Positions 13,092 through 25,214 of a stretch of DNA of 64,000 nucleotides are shown here, piece after piece. The stretch spans positions 11,756,501 to 11,820,500 of the forward strand of contig NC_134995.1 of assembly GCF_050947335.1 (NCBI RefSeq), read 5' to 3'. The first letter of the stretch is position 1; each line of letters begins with the position of its first letter. A program made the position numbers and the translations under genes. The notes under the pieces are model-generated. The model was not told the DNA's origin. It saw only the letters and a program-made list of their open reading frames with translations, and made no database searches. Source of the stretch: Megachile rotundata. Lineage: Eukaryota > Arthropoda > Insecta > Hymenoptera > Megachilidae.

Positions 13092-13789
13092 ATTTTTCCA
13101 ACGGTGTACGAACTTATACGAATTCTTTTAAATGGTTTTATTTTTTGGGCATGGTCTTTGGATTATCAACGCGAGGTAACGCAGTATCAGGAACCGAAGG
13201 AATTATGAGAATGAAAAGTGATGCTTGCGAGCGGTTTCAGACACAACGTCATCTGCAATTCATTGTTAATAACTCGTTGACTGTCGTGGGAATCTATGTT
13301 TTAAGAATTTAATTATAATATGAAATGATCAGTAATATTGTTATAATGGGTTGTGCCATATTTTCATATTGACAGTCAACGATAATAAATTTTTGTGGGA
13401 GTTCCTACTATTGCATTAAGACATGTGAACTTAACCGCTTACAGGGCAGTTATAAGAATAGTTTCCATGAACACAATACCGTAGCTATGACCGTTATGTA
13501 TAGATATAATTATCAAAGAAGAAGAAAGAAAGGACTGTTACCTTCCGATGCGGGGATTATTTTGTTATTTGACCAGTGCTAACTTCTGTCTCTTTATTCT
13601 CAACCAATTCACGATAGTACTGTGAAGAGATTAAAGTTACACAACGTTATTACATTTGGATTAATCCCGTATTGGTTGTTATCGTCCGATAAATTGGTAT
13701 CTGTTATCAAGATAAAATCTAAAGTACACGTTACATTGTTACGGTTTATATTACCACGCGTTTGCATATTTGAAAATTCCAAACTTATA

Positions 13790-13925
13790 AGGAAACTTGA
13801 CAATTTTTATGTGTCCGAATTTCTAAGTTTTAAAATCTGTAATTCTGAAAGCTTGTAATTTTGAAAGTTTGAAAAGCTAATGGTCTAAGAGTCAGAAAGT
13901 CAGAAAATTGTAAAACTTGAAAGTT
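13790..13925. repeat. Degenerate 8-bp-period AANTT repeat
   Basis: Successive octamers follow the loose pattern NNAANTTN for about 14-16 units (for example CTAAGTTT, GTAATTCT, GAAAGCTT, GAAAGTTT). Similar patches occur near 668-740, 2940-2995, 6362-6420, 6625-6690, 9117-9180, 16312-16390, 18236-18320 and 24596-24680. I do not recognise it as a named repeat family. Confidence 0.5.
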
Positions 13926-14633
13926 AAATATGGTGTTTCTCTAAACGCGTGATCCAGGTCAAGAAGTGTTCCATTTACTCGTCGCAGTTACATGAATAAT
14001 CTGCTCGCGTGTCTCGCCTTTTGTACGACAAATTAGCCAACGATTAGACGCGTCGATATTCATGTGTACATAATCTTTTCCCGCAAGTTTCGTAACACAT
14101 ATTTCAACCTCCATTTTATGGATGACTTAACGTCGTGCTCGTATCGTGACACCATTAATTTGTAATCAGATGTTCCATGGACGTGCCAAAAATAGCATTT
14201 ATCAAACGTATCGTAATCATGGATTCAAAACAGAGAGCATAATTGAAAATTTATTTTTAGACAGTTGACACGTGTACCATGACAAAAAGGCCACAAATTA
14301 TTTATTATTGAATCTTGAATTTTTATCGACAGAATTTTTCCGCTGCACCCCGACTATGAAATTCGATTCACTTTCTCTTGCTTTATTTTCTGTACTGTTT
14401 CCCCAAGAAGTACAAAAGTTAAACTATTAATTATTATTATTGTTATTATTATTATCAACGCATGATGGAATGTGCATGCCATCGTAGAATACTTTAAATA
14501 CGACTGGTTCGTGCGTACAAAATATATGAGCCTCCCTCCTTTGGCTTTTCTTGCCCTAAATATTGCATTAACGAAAAACAAACATTCAGGAAACGAGATT
14601 TTCGTTGCAGGGACGTTGGTGTGTGATGATGAC

Positions 14634-14681
14634 GGTTATCTCGAAGGATGGTTATCTCGAAGGATGGTTATCTCGAAGGAC
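14634..14681 (+). repeat. 16-bp unit repeated three times
   Basis: The unit GGTTATCTCGAAGGAT occurs three times head to tail, essentially perfectly. Such perfect copies indicate a recent local expansion. No coding frame depends on it. Confidence 0.85.
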
Positions 14682-15878
14682 TGCCCGGAATGAACACGAT
14701 GACGAGAGGAGGGAGGGCGTCGAATTATAGAATAAACGGGTGCAATTAGGGATCCTTCTGAAACTGGAAACCACTGGAATACTGACTGCTACTGCTACTA
14801 CTTTAAAGCCGGTCGCATAGTCCAGCTTTGGATGTCTTTTAAGTTGATTTTGCCTGGTGTCACCAGCCTCGCAGGAAGGAGAGCAGCCTCTTCGTTCTTG
14901 ATGCCCTCTGTGTAAACTGTACAAGTTCAACTATTCACTGGACATTTTGAACAGATCTTCCTGCTCTTTTTCTTAACGTCGTTGTAATTCTCTTCGTCAT
15001 TTTTTGTTCGGAGTCATGTGACTCTCTTAGGTTTTGTTTCACTTTTCATACCGCGTCAGATGTACCGTCTTTCTTCCGCATTCGTCCTTATGAACTTTGC
15101 AGTTGTAAACGATTCCTAGAGAGTCGGTGACTTTGTTGGAAAATGTTTAATAACACAAATGGAGTTAGTAATTTATAGGAGGACAACCAGAATAAAAGAA
15201 GAACAGGGAATGTCAAATATGTTTGCAGATCTAACCGTGCCCAAAGATCGACGATAAATTGACTTTGTACTTAACACTATTTTTTAATTGATCACTCCAT
15301 TAGTATGCACCTGTTCCTGTATTGTTGTAAACGGACATCTTCGGCAAATAGGCTGTCAGTTAATGACCTAGAAAGATACGTACATGCATCTTTTCTATTT
15401 TATCTGTCATTTGTTTTTTTTAGTTGTTGACAATGTATTTTTTGTACATAAACAAGGTTCGACGTTTTCTTTATTCATATATAATAATCCAGCGTTTGTT
15501 AATTCCAGTGAAGACAAAGGCAAGACAGAATGATCTACTTATTGAACTCAACTTACTCCTCGCTGTACACTAATCCTTTTATCATTATTTTCTAGACGTC
15601 TCTGACTTTTTTTTGTACCATATCTTGTACTTGATTCATTCCAGATATTGTACACTAAATTGCCATTAATAAAGTAGTTAGTTACGGAAGAATATTTCGA
15701 ACGACTGAATGTATATACAAAATCGAAGAAAACGAATCGTTCTTCGATAATGCATTGATTTAGATATTCGCACATGTATGTGATCATTGGCTCCTGACGG
15801 TAGATGTTAATTATTTAAATGGGATTTAAGTTAGGTGAACACGACTTGTCACACTTTAGAGTGCAATAGAACTTTCTT

Positions 15879-15940
15879 CTTTCTTTCTTTCTTTCTTTCT
15901 TTGTACATATATGTGTATATATATATATATATATGTACAA
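15879..15940. repeat. TTTC microsatellite followed by TA microsatellite
   Basis: About six TTTC units at 15879-15902 are followed by an interrupted TA run at 15908-15935. These are ordinary simple repeats likely to vary in length between individuals. Confidence 0.9.
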
Positions 15941-17328
15941 TATACATATATAAACTGCGCGATATATTATGTATATACATGTATATTAATAGCGACAGAT
16001 AAGTCTCGACGAGTTCAACGAACCGAGAAAAGCGTGTTATAACGGTTTAATTCGCGTTTCGTCCGATAGAGTTCGGCAAGCCCTCGCGATATTTCCGTGT
16101 TACATTGCGTCCAATATAATCAAATGCATTGTGTTCGTTTCACGCGAAGAACTCGTTTCACCGGTACGGATCAAATGAAACTTGTTAAGATAAAACTTGT
16201 ATACGCTTAAAACGTTGCCGCACCTGTGACAGTACTGTCCTCAGAAAGTTTATGTGCTTTGTTGATTAGTTTATATTGTCATCTCTTATTGACCAACATT
16301 GTTTCCAAAATAGAAATTTGCAAATTTAAAGATGTTGTAATTTGTAAGTTGCAAATGAGGGAATTTGTAAACATGTAATGTTGAATATTTTTGACTGAGA
16401 TAGTTTTTCCTTGATTCATTAATAGAATCATGTAGCTCAATGGACAGTACTGATACAAAACTTTGAACAGGTAATAGATTAATTATTTGAATGCCTTATA
16501 TTGTGCTAAGTAAACTGTCACTGCATATGCTTGTCAATTGTTCAGTACCAGAAATGCCTCAAAGTTTCAAGAAGTATGTATATAACGTTCATTTACTGTA
16601 ACAATGACATAACTGAAAATGTACAATTTTTAAATTATTAGCACAAAAGTAACTGTTCTTGCCTGTACCGTTTACTGGTAAAAAGTAGATTTGTACACTT
16701 TAAATTTTTTTTAAACTGTAATTTCTGACTTGTGTCATTGTGCGACATTCTGACAAGTATTCGTGGTATTCAAATAAAGTTCGTGCAACGAAAATAAGGT
16801 GATCGCGTGGATACAATTGTCGCCATGATTCTGTGAGGTCTAATGTGTGAAGGTATAGTCTCCGGCACAATACAACAGGATCTTTATGCAAGAGAGACTT
16901 AAAAATTTGATCCTTAAGTGCCGAAGACTATATCTGTTTGTGATGCGTATTCGTTTTCTTAAATGCCTACAGATTTTAAATATATAAACGAGATTATTGA
17001 TGAACATATATACACGCGGAATGCGCTGTTTACCTATTTAATCGTAGATTTCCTTTTGAGAGCTGTAAGACTGATAACTTAACGCGGATCACGCAGACTG
17101 TTGTATATATAGTATCATAATAAGCTGCAAGACCGAATTTCGATGAAACTCAACGACGTGAAATGAACATTTAAACAGAATACTCCACGCGTTTTTCTTT
17201 TTGTCACAAAATCACGTAAGCTAAGTTCTATCGAAAGTTCGCTTCTTGAATTGTGGTAGATCCTGTGTTAAGTTGACCCGTGAAAGTTCGTTTGAGGCTT
17301 TGCGAAAAAGTTTTCCCAAAAATAAGAG

Positions 17329-17356
17329 TATATATATATATATATTCATATATATG
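17329..17356. repeat. TA microsatellite
   Basis: A run of TA dinucleotides, nearly uninterrupted, in non-coding DNA. Confidence 0.85.
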
Positions 17357-17655
17357 CTATTCTTTACAACTTATCAGACGTTATTTCGCGTTATAATCTT
17401 TCTTTCTTTTCTTTAGATGGAATGTATATTTTCCTTTTGCTTCTATTGTATATTATTAACACGAAGCCTGCGCTTAGATTAGATAGATTGCAATAATATT
17501 GATTACTTAATCAATGATTTTTTAAACTAGTAATTTATGTATTATAATTGCGAATTCATTGTTATATAAAGTGAACGTGTTTTATTTTTTGTACGTGTCG
17601 AATATCGAATTGTAAATATGCTAGCGTGTTGTATGCGTATATATATTGTATGTAT

Positions 17656-17710
17656 GTATATATACCACGTTATATACGTATATATACCACGTTATATACG
17701 TATATATACA
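17656..17710. repeat. 22-bp TA-rich unit, two tandem copies
   Basis: The unit TATATACCACGTTATATACG plus TA occurs twice in a row, then decays into a TA-rich tail. Each unit is partly palindromic and could form a hairpin. Confidence 0.7.
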
Positions 17711-18712
17711 CATATAGTAATTGGAAATGAAATATTTTTAAGTGGAAATCATTATGTGCCGTTGAACTTATTATTTTTAAGATTGCGACAAAATAGAAGT
17801 GCGTAAAACGAAAGGTACTAAGCTGGATAGGCTTTAGAAATTATGTTTCAATATTAATGATATATATTGGAAAGAAAATATATATATGTATATCAAATTC
17901 GTTAATATTATTTCTTTTTATTTGTAAAAAGTCTTGTAAAATGTATTAGAAAAGTATTGACGCACAGTTGCATTAATAATAAGCAATATTTTTTAACTGC
18001 TTACAAATGAATTCTTATGTCAAATATTTAGTGTGTTAATATTTTTCTAATGCAATATATGTGGAATACCTTTGACTTCCGGCGCCTTAATCCTTTTATG
18101 TATTGCCAAAATCTCTATTTTATATACTAACTTTATTGCATACACCATCCAGTTGAATGGAATTTACTTAATTAATTATAAATGTACATATTTGTTGGAA
18201 ATGAATCATCCAATAAATTGTAGTCAACAAGCATGTCCAGTTTTTGTAAATTTGAGAGTTTGTAAATGAAGATATAAAATTTGTTAAAAATTTAAAAATT
18301 ATACAAATTTGGAAATAGATATTTAGAAGTATGCAGCTTTGAGAATTTCTAATGTGAAGTACATGAGCTTATAAATGGTACAATTCTTGCAATAAAGAAG
18401 TGGGAGACCTCTTGGTCTGTTTCTAGTTAGCCAATGGTATAGGAATAAATATAAAAATTAATTCTTATCAGATGACAGAGTCACCTTTGTGCATGGAATA
18501 TTCCGCGTATTTCCATATCAGTGTTAACGAGAGAATAATTCGCATATAACATTGAAACATTTTTTGTCAAATACCAATAATATTATTAAAACTATTTACA
18601 GTTTCCATCAAGATAGATAAAAGTAGAAACGGTATTTATCTTCCTATTCATGTATAATCGAATTTTGTTCTATTAAACTGAAACGTAATTGGTTCTTCTT
18701 GTCCTCTTTCAG

Positions 18713-18845
18713 ATTCCTCTTCCCACTTTAATTGAGGAAAATGGAGGGGACGCAAAACATGAGGAAAAAAGATGCGAAGTGGTGACACAGCTAAGAACAG
18801 CTGCAGTAAGAAGTGGACAGTAACGAAAGGACTCGTCGAGCAAGC
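18713..18845 (+). promoter_or_regulatory. 5' leader exon of the first CLIP protease with upstream ORFs
   Basis: The leader seems to begin after an acceptor (AG 18711-18712) preceded by a pyrimidine tract. Before the chosen start codon it contains at least two upstream ATGs, including a 14-codon ORF opening at 18740 that ends in TGA. Upstream ORFs usually lower translation, so the protease may be translationally buffered. The transcript is inferred, not observed. Confidence 0.4.
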
Positions 18846-21516
18846 ATGGTGTTACAATCATCGTCCGCGGTGTTATCGTCACTGTCGTTTCTTTTGCTTA
18901 CTATTGGCCCGCCACTTAGCGTTGCACAATTTGAAGGTATACCAGATTCTCTCCATTCAAATATTCTTATCGGACATTAATGGAATCTATGTTATTTGAA
19001 TCATTTATGAGGATACGATTAGATAAATCAGATAATAGTTATTTAAAAAAATATAGTGATTTTAAACTCTTTCTTTAAGTGTTGTAATAAATAATTTATC
19101 TTAACTTTAAAATGTTTTTACACATGTACGATATTTACCGGCCACCGATACAAATTTAATTCTGTGAAATAAAAAATTAAAACAATAGGGCAATTTTTAA
19201 TATTATAAATAAATAAAATGGTAAACTGAAGCTTTGTTAAAAATTAATATTATCAGCATTAGGTCTTTGTGTAGAGTGGACCACGTACCCCGTTTTACGA
19301 CCAGAATGGCGCTTCAAATGACCAAACGGTTTATGAGATTTTTATGGCCTTGATATTTGTATCTTCTTTACAAAGTTTTATAGAGCCACAATCAACGCAA
19401 AAATATTTTCAAGACCTTTGTGACCAAAGAATTAATTTTGTTTGTAATTTTCAGGCGAATCTTGTACAGTTGATGATTCACCAGGAGTTTGCACACATAT
19501 AGAACAATGTCCACCAGTTCATCAGGCACTGTTAAGTGGTATTTACCCTCGTAAGCTGTGTGGGTATGTAAAGTTCGAGCCCATCATTTGCTGTCCATCA
19601 AATAAACCACGACCAAAACCAAGACCAACAACAACAACTACAACAACAACAACAACAACAACGACGACAACAACCGCTGCGCCTGTTACAACATTTATGA
19701 TCGATAATAGGATTAACACAGCAAGAGAAAGTATATATATTTTTGGATACAATATTGTACAAATATTAGGTTACAGTTAAAACTACAAATGTTATTTTAC
19801 AATTTTTATATTATAATATTGCAATATCAAGTACTTGAAATACTCTGTTATGATATGATGAAGTCGTAGAATATTTTGGAAGCCCGAAATTCTATAATCG
19901 AGCCTTAAATTATAGTATAAGGATCTAAACTTTTGATCAAGACTGTATAAAGAAATGTTTCATAGAATATTAATGTAATGTTTGCTGGGATTCCCAAACT
20001 GTGCGTGCGTCACGTTATCGAAGGATTTGCGATGTTGTTCATAGATAAAACAAAGACATCAGTCTTGATACATAACAGTTGTAACCAATTATCACACTGT
20101 TACGACTTCACTGCATCGTTACGGGGGCTACTACTTTGAGGATAGGTTTTCTAATAATGTTTCAATACATGAAATTAACTGTTTCAGAATGTGCGGAATA
20201 CTCGAAGGCAGTGTTCGAGTTGGTAGATCCGCCGACGTTAGCAGCCAATCGAAAACCCCAAAATACATCCGTCTGCGCGATCACAACTCGCAAGCTTATT
20301 GTTGGTGGAATGAAAGCTGAGGCACGGGAGTATCCACACATGGCAGCTGTTGGGTTCAATAACGATGAAGGAGGCATTACTTGGAGCTGCGGTGGCACTT
20401 TGATTTCAGAAAGATTTGTCCTAACCGCGGCTCATTGTACTTATCATAGAGATTTGTAAATATTTATATTTGTTAGCTTCATTTAATGGAGACACTTTCC
20501 ATTAAAGTGTCATTCATAATCCGTATGTTCATTAGCTCATTGATCACTTATCGTACAAATTCTGTACGCAGCTGTTTCATAACATAATTCATAATCAGAA
20601 CAAGATATGATGCATAAAAAAGAAGTGACAATGAATACCAAGCTTTTAGGAGTCTAAATTCATCTTATTTCATTATTGTATGTTACAGTGGCCAAGCTGC
20701 CGTGGTTCGAGTGGGTGATTTGAATCTCGTCAGAACAGACGATGATGCCAAACCACAGGACATTCCAATTATCAAAAGAATAAGACACCCATTGTACAAA
20801 AGACCTGCTGAATACCATGACATTGCTCTTCTGCAATTAAAAACGAATGTAGTATTCAACAAGTGGGTAAGACCTTGTTGTTTACCTTATTCTTTGCCGG
20901 ATACTGGGATAGATAACAACGCAACCGCTACTGGATGGGGTCACGTTGAATGGGGTAAATGAAGAACTTATTAAAAGTCTTGTACCTTCATAAACGTAGC
21001 CAAATTAATGATGAAATGCTATTTAACTGTGCATTTATTCCCTTCAGCCGGAGACACTTCAAATGATCTGTTAAAAGTTACCCTTAAGTTGATTCCTCAA
21101 GAAAAATGCAACGATAGCTATGCAACAAGTCAGGACTATAAACTTCCAAGAGGTATCGTAGCTGATTGGCAGCTTTGCGCTGGTAGTTCTGGAAAAGATA
21201 CTTGTCAGGTATAATACTGCACACCATATTAGATTTTTGCTTTTTTAGCCGCTTTCAAGTAGACTATGATATTGTACTTCAGAACATTTAATTACAGAAT
21301 TATCTCATGAGATTAATACTATTTTATATTTCATTTTTTGCATAGGGTGACAGTGGTGGACCATTAGTTGTACTGAATAATGATTACTACTGTATGTATA
21401 GTTTGATCGGTATCACAAGTACTGGAAAAGATTGCGGTGGCGCTGCTCCCGGCATATATACTCGTGTTTACAATTACATATCATGGATAGAAAGTATTGT
21501 TTGGCCAGAATCGTGA
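18846..21516 (+). CDS. CLIP-domain serine protease, CLIPC/snake-like (first of tandem pair)
   Basis: Secreted trypsin-fold zymogen of the kind acting in Toll or melanization cascades. Six exons (18846-18936, 19455-19730, 20188-20455, 20689-20954, 21048-21208, 21346-21516) give 410 residues. A hydrophobic signal peptide ends near residue 26. The CLIP domain has six cysteines at 34, 43, 49, 66, 76 and 77, followed by a run of 16 threonines at 89-104, likely an O-glycosylated linker. The activation site reads TTRKL|IVGG, with Leu at P1 as in Snake and other CLIPC members. The triad is complete: TAAHC, HDIALL, GDSGGP. The Asp of GKDTCQ (chymotrypsin position 189) predicts trypsin-like cleavage. 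Two extra cysteines (RPCC, DYYC) are absent from the neighbour. A poly(A) signal lies 8 nt after the stop. Confidence 0.92.
19628..19675 (+). repeat. ACA trinucleotide repeat encoding polythreonine
   Basis: Sixteen consecutive threonine codons, mostly ACA with a few ACT, ACG and ACC. It lies between CLIP and protease domains and should vary in length among alleles. The reverse strand gives a meaningless polyvaline ORF. Confidence 0.9.
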
Positions 21517-21524
21517 CATTTTAA

Positions 21525-21530
21525 AATAAA
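21525..21530 (+). terminator. Poly(A) signal of first CLIP protease
   Basis: AATAAA begins only 8 nt after the TGA stop, so the 3' UTR is predicted to be very short. Confidence 0.6.
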
Positions 21531-22675
21531 AAACTGATACAAATGGTGAAAAAATGATCAAAACTATTAGTTTATAATTAAGTATTTATTTTACATTATC
21601 AACTTAATTACAAGTAATGATTACTCATAGAGTAATGTGAATTTTAAAATGAACAATATCATGTAATATATAATTGAAAGTAGCCTCGCATATTGAGGAA
21701 CCTGAATTAATTAAGACTGCACTGTATATGATTGGCCTTGGGCTGCAATAAAAACTAATGTTTAGAGTATGAGACTTACTAAATTTTACCTAAACAGCAA
21801 CAGGTATAATATATTAGATGTACGTAATATAAATTGCAGTAAAAACGGAAACCATTCGTCTCTTATCTTCATGTCAGTTGCTGTTTTACATATGCAATTT
21901 ACATATTAATTTATCATTCAACGTCTGAACGCTAAATTTCAAAATCAATGTCATTTGTGTAACATAAAGTTAAAATCACGTTGAATCATATAGAACCTCA
22001 GTACTTTATATGATTAACCTTGTGTAATAATAAACATTATTACAAAGTATGGGGCTTGTTTAATTTTCTCTTGAAAAAAGTAACGTAACATAGCAATAGT
22101 TTTTCGATATTTTCCGTCATTTATTCATCGCATCTCTTGATAAATAATGCTGTTACAGCGAATGTCATCTTACATATTTCATGTCCTTGTAAGTTAAGTA
22201 TCCTTCCAGTAAAGAAGACAACGCAATATCTTTGGATTTTCCATAACAAAGAACTTCTCTTATCCTCAAGAAACAAAAAACGAGATGGAACACTCCAGCA
22301 GATAAACACTAACAAACACAAACATACTAAAACTTTAAAGTTTATAATGGACATATAATTTGTGCAGTACTGTATAATTAGCAGCAGTACTATTTAAAAC
22401 AGGTATATTAAAATAATTACTCAGAATCAAATGACATCAGGTACTTCTGCATACAAGGAAAATAAGAAATATTTATATGGTCTTGCTTGACCAGTTCATA
22501 CATTCTTGTATCTTCTATACGTGAAGGTAATATAGAATACATGGTCGCAGATTCTTTCTCCCGCTTAAATCGAAGAAGATGGAGGGGATACGTCATCAGG
22601 GTACATGTCGATGATACATAAAAGAATAAAGAAGCTGCGGTCGGCAGCGATAGAAGCAAAAGGATTCAATGATCA
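21531..22675. other. Spacer between the two CLIP proteases
   Basis: AT-rich, no coding exon seen. It should contain the promoter and 5' leader of the second protease; no TATA box stands out. Confidence 0.5.
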
Positions 22676-24345
22676 ATGATGATGTTACGAATAACTATCA
22701 ATGGTATATTATCACTCATTTCATCCTTTCTTCTCCACTCAAGTGGTCCAGTATTCATTACTGCACAATTCGAAGGTATAAACAATTCTTTTCGCTTTAT
22801 CGTATAAAGCACATACATGGCTATTGCAACAGGTATAAATATAGATCTTTTGTGATTTTCAGGTGAATCATGCACAGTTAACAGATCACCAGGCGTGTGC
22901 ACGCTTCTGAAACAATGTGTACCAGTTTATAACGATTTGCGAAATGGATCTCCTCCGAGTAGTGTGTGCGGATATTCCCATTTTGATCCTATTGTATGTT
23001 GTCCTATCAATAGACCAACAATAATCAGTGACCGATTAACAACGACCAGTGGTCGACCAACAAGAACGACACCGAAACCCTCTGCAAGTCAATTAAATCG
23101 TAATAAGTCAGCTTATGATATAGCTAATGAAAGTATGTACATTTTCTGTCTCATCTAACATGTCCCATGTTCCATGTTGTCCTTTGCATAAATTTTGAAA
23201 GCAATACAAAACATTTCAGAATGCGACGAGTATGCGGCGGCATTTAGAAAAGTAAATAATGTGTGCCCTACTCCTGACGGTGGACAAGTCGCTTGTTTTC
23301 CTGCCGTCGGTGGAACGCTAGCTATATCGAGAACATTTTTGCACATGGCTGCAGTTGGATTCGTTTCCAGTACAGGAGAAATTGCTTGGCTTTGTGGCGG
23401 TACTTTAATTTCTGAAAGATATGTTGTAACCGCGGCGCATTGTACTTTTAGTAGAGATTTGTAAGTATTTGTATAGTCCATACTTTTCTAACAAAATTCT
23501 GATTAGTGATCATAATCAAGGTACAATTTACAATTGATTATCAAATTTTGAATAAGCATTAAAATTTTGAAGAGCATTCATTTTATTTCTGTTTAATTAT
23601 TTTACAGTGGGGAAGCAGTGTGGGTTCGCGTGGGCGATTTAAATCTTAATAGGACAGACGATGATGCGCAACCACAGGACATTCGAATTGTCGAAAGAAT
23701 AAGACACCCTTGGTACAAGAGACCTCCTGAATACCACGACATTGCACTTTTGAAATTAGAAACAAACGTAACTTACAGCAAGTGGGTAGTACCTGCGTGT
23801 TTGCCTTATACTTTTCCGGATACCGGTAAACATACTTCAGCAGTCGCTACTGGATGGGGGCTCCTTGAATGGGGTACGTAAAGACAATGTTTTTATATTT
23901 TATTTTTCTCAAGTTGTTTCTTATTTTCCTTAAGCTGGAGATCCGTCGAATGACCTAATACAAGTCAGCCTTAAGTTGGTACCTCATGCAGAATGCAATG
24001 TCACTTTCTTTCAAAATTCTAAGGACATTAGACTTCCATATGGTATTGTGAACGAATGGCAAATTTGCGCCGGTGAACTTGGAAAAGACACTTGTCAGGT
24101 AATTATATTCTAGAGACATTAGTCGTAGAATTATTGTGACTGTACAATGTTATATTTAATTTTCTGTACAGGGCGACAGTGGTGGTCCGCTGGCTATCAT
24201 AAATAGCAAATATCCCCGTTTGCATACTTTAGTTGGTATTACTAGCATAGGAAGAGATTGCGGTAGTATTTCTCCCGGTATATATACCCGTGTTTTTACC
24301 TATATCCCATGGATACAAAGTATAATTTGGCCACAAGAAAATTAA
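22676..24345 (+). CDS. CLIP-domain serine protease lacking a canonical activation site (second of tandem pair)
   Basis: Paralogue of the gene just upstream with the same six-exon plan and intron phases: 22676-22775, 22863-23132, 23220-23460, 23608-23873, 23935-24098, 24172-24345, 404 residues. Signal peptide (about residues 1-30), six-cysteine CLIP domain and a shorter Thr/Pro linker without the polythreonine run. Catalytic triad is intact (TAAHC, HDIALL, GDSGGP) with the trypsin-type Asp in GKDTCQ. The odd point is the activation region: where the neighbour has C-AITTRKL|IVGG this protein reads C-FP-AVGG, five residues shorter, with Pro at the P1 position and Ala in place of the new N-terminal Ile. 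Cascade activation by normal cleavage looks impossible. It may be a decoy or regulatory zymogen, or be cut elsewhere. Poly(A) signal at 24351. Confidence 0.9.
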
Positions 24346-24350
24346 AACCA

Positions 24351-24356
24351 AATAAA
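24351..24356 (+). terminator. Poly(A) signal of second CLIP protease
   Basis: AATAAA lies 5 nt after the TAA stop, mirroring the compact 3' end of the paralogue. Confidence 0.6.
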
Positions 24357-24827
24357 AGATATGTACAATGAGCTACTATTTAAGATACCTGAATACTAAA
24401 ATTAATGACGTTGCACATTTATTGTTAAATTGAAAATAAAGTGAGAACATGTACTAATAAAGGGTAAACAGAAGGTAGCATATGTGACTATTCTTTATCT
24501 TTACAAAGGTCAACCATCAAAAGAATATAGTGATAATTATTTATAAAAATCTTGATAATTTTAATGACCTTGATATATGACCTCAAAGTCAACACACAAG
24601 TCCTCAAGTTCCAAGGTCCCAAATTCCAGAATCCCAGTGTTCGAAAATTCTAAAATTACAATCTATTAAAATATGAATTCTTGTGACTGGAGAGGTTGTT
24701 AAAATATCCAAAAAATTTCAAGGAGTTTGGAATATTGCTACCTTCGATACATATATTTAAAGTAGAAATTTCGGATGATATTCAGCATTGATCTTTGGGC
24801 GCGCAAGCGCCAGCCGGCAGATCATAC
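24357..24827. other. Spacer with an 8-bp-period patch
   Basis: No gene seen. From about 24596 to 24680 octamers with an AANTT-like core repeat (CAAGTCCT, CAAGTTCC, then weaker copies). The right end leads into the sarcoglycan promoter. Confidence 0.5.
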
Positions 24828-24933
24828 GTATATAATAGTTTTCGTTACACGGTTCGTGCATTCATTCAGTGGAGACAACTATACCGTGGCCATCTATTTT
24901 CGTTTGTACGGTCTTGAACCGATTGTGGCCAAG
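24828..24933 (+). promoter_or_regulatory. Promoter and non-coding first exon of the beta-sarcoglycan gene
   Basis: A TATA-like box (TATATAAT, about 24830-24837) lies about 31-38 bp before an arthropod-type initiator TTCAGTG, whose A at 24868 is the predicted start site. The exon would end at AAG|GTAAGA (24933), a strong donor. The next acceptor candidate is the AG at 25164-25165, joining to the leader of the coding exon. Confidence 0.45.
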
Positions 24934-25214
24934 GTAAGAATTGTTTCACATCCGTAACAAAACATTATACACGTAATTACTGTTGTAAACGGATAAACGA
25001 AAGATTCAACATGTAACTCACGATTTCATACTATCTGACATACTCACATAAAAAAACACACACAAAGATACATTCTCGTAAAAATGGACAGTATTTTATT
25101 AGGTAGGTAATATCAATTGCAGTTTGATTCGTAATCATAGTGCGTTACATTGATAACTGTTGTAGCGAAAAGGAAGAAGTGTACAGGATACTTAACGTGT
25201 AGTACTCTAATTCA

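Larger units (their letters stand above)
10208..18712. other. Large gene-free spacer
   Basis: Its left end holds the 3' UTR of the glycogen-targeting subunit gene; the right end is probably the promoter or first intron of the first CLIP protease, since an acceptor at 18711-18712 opens that gene's leader. I see no convincing coding exon in between. It holds an orphan TATA box near 10967, pyrimidine tracts, a 16-bp tandem triplication, TTTC and TA microsatellites, a 22-bp duplication, and patches of the 8-bp-period repeat. Confidence 0.6.

Noticed and set aside
12874..13101. Minus-strand Lys/Glu-rich ORF
   Set aside because: Produced by a pyrimidine-rich tract; no start context, splice sites or domain.
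19543..19752. Minus-strand ORF with a long polyvaline run
   Set aside because: It is the reverse of the polythreonine codons of the CLIP protease; the plus-strand frame has the CLIP cysteines and splice sites.
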